Of a stretch of DNA of 64,000 nucleotides, positions 63,955 to 64,000 are shown one piece after another. The translations under genes and the position numbers were made by a program. Each line of letters starts with the position of its first letter. The stretch's first letter is position 1. A model generated the notes under the pieces. The model was not told the origin of the DNA, ran no database searches, and saw only the letters and a list, made by a program, of their open reading frames with translations. Source of the stretch: Pyrus communis (Eukaryota > Streptophyta > Magnoliopsida > Rosales > Rosaceae); NCBI RefSeq assembly GCF_963583255.1, contig NC_084807.1, positions 6,366,872 through 6,430,871 on the forward strand. Direction: 5' to 3'.

Positions 63955-64000
63955 AATATGGCTTCTTAGTTAATAAGAAAATAAAAGAAAGGAAAATATT

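Overview
This is nuclear DNA of a flowering plant. The genes are split by many GT-AG introns, long AT-rich spacers separate them, and the right half is dense in nested retrotransposons, MULEs, hAT and Harbinger MITEs and tRNA-derived SINEs. The protein-coding genes are of dicot type. A Rosaceae origin (Malus/Pyrus-like) is my inference from the look of the repeats and cannot be proved from the window. I see no tRNA or rRNA genes, no CRISPR array and nothing bacterial.

Left half (1-33.8 kb), the genic part. A RHIP1-like gene (RGS1-HXK1-interacting protein; nine coding exons, minus, 7613-3109) is intact. Upstream of it lies a complete but decayed Ty1-copia element (8642-14406, perfect 5-bp duplication). 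Next is a broken HAD-family sugar-phosphatase (SGPP-like) gene on the minus strand (18629-15791), with two in-frame stops, a 4-bp insertion and a GC donor. Two Mutator-like elements sit 135 bp apart at 19173-20274 and 20410-21625. Each carries a scrap of a host gene: ARGOS/OSR-like in the first, coatomer beta in the second. Directly after them an intact NOG1-like organellar GTPase gene (PDE318 type, 14 exons, plus, 21815-28157) runs tail-to-tail into a PIG-P gene (four coding exons, minus, 30330-28714). A small RADIALIS-like MYB/SANT gene (31875-32159, plus) closes the genic part.

Right half (33.8-64 kb), almost entirely mobile DNA. A SINE (duplicated target AAGCTTGTTGAT) was hit by a gag-pol-less LTR retrotransposon, which then became a three-LTR tandem: LTR-internal-LTR-internal-LTR, 33876-44977, one TACTA duplication around the whole. 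Each LTR holds a 20/21-bp minisatellite with 23, 26 and 25 units. Further right are a second SINE with a 15-bp duplication, hAT MITEs with 8-bp duplications, a Harbinger-like element with TAA duplications that is itself interrupted by a solo-LTR-like element, and a deleted Ty1-copia element that hosts another member of that solo-LTR family in opposite orientation. The two solo-LTR-like elements carry ladders of imperfect hairpins.

For the four intact genes every exon was placed by splice dinucleotide, reading phase and family resemblance, and the phases close exactly. Family names rest on recalled protein families and were not searched.
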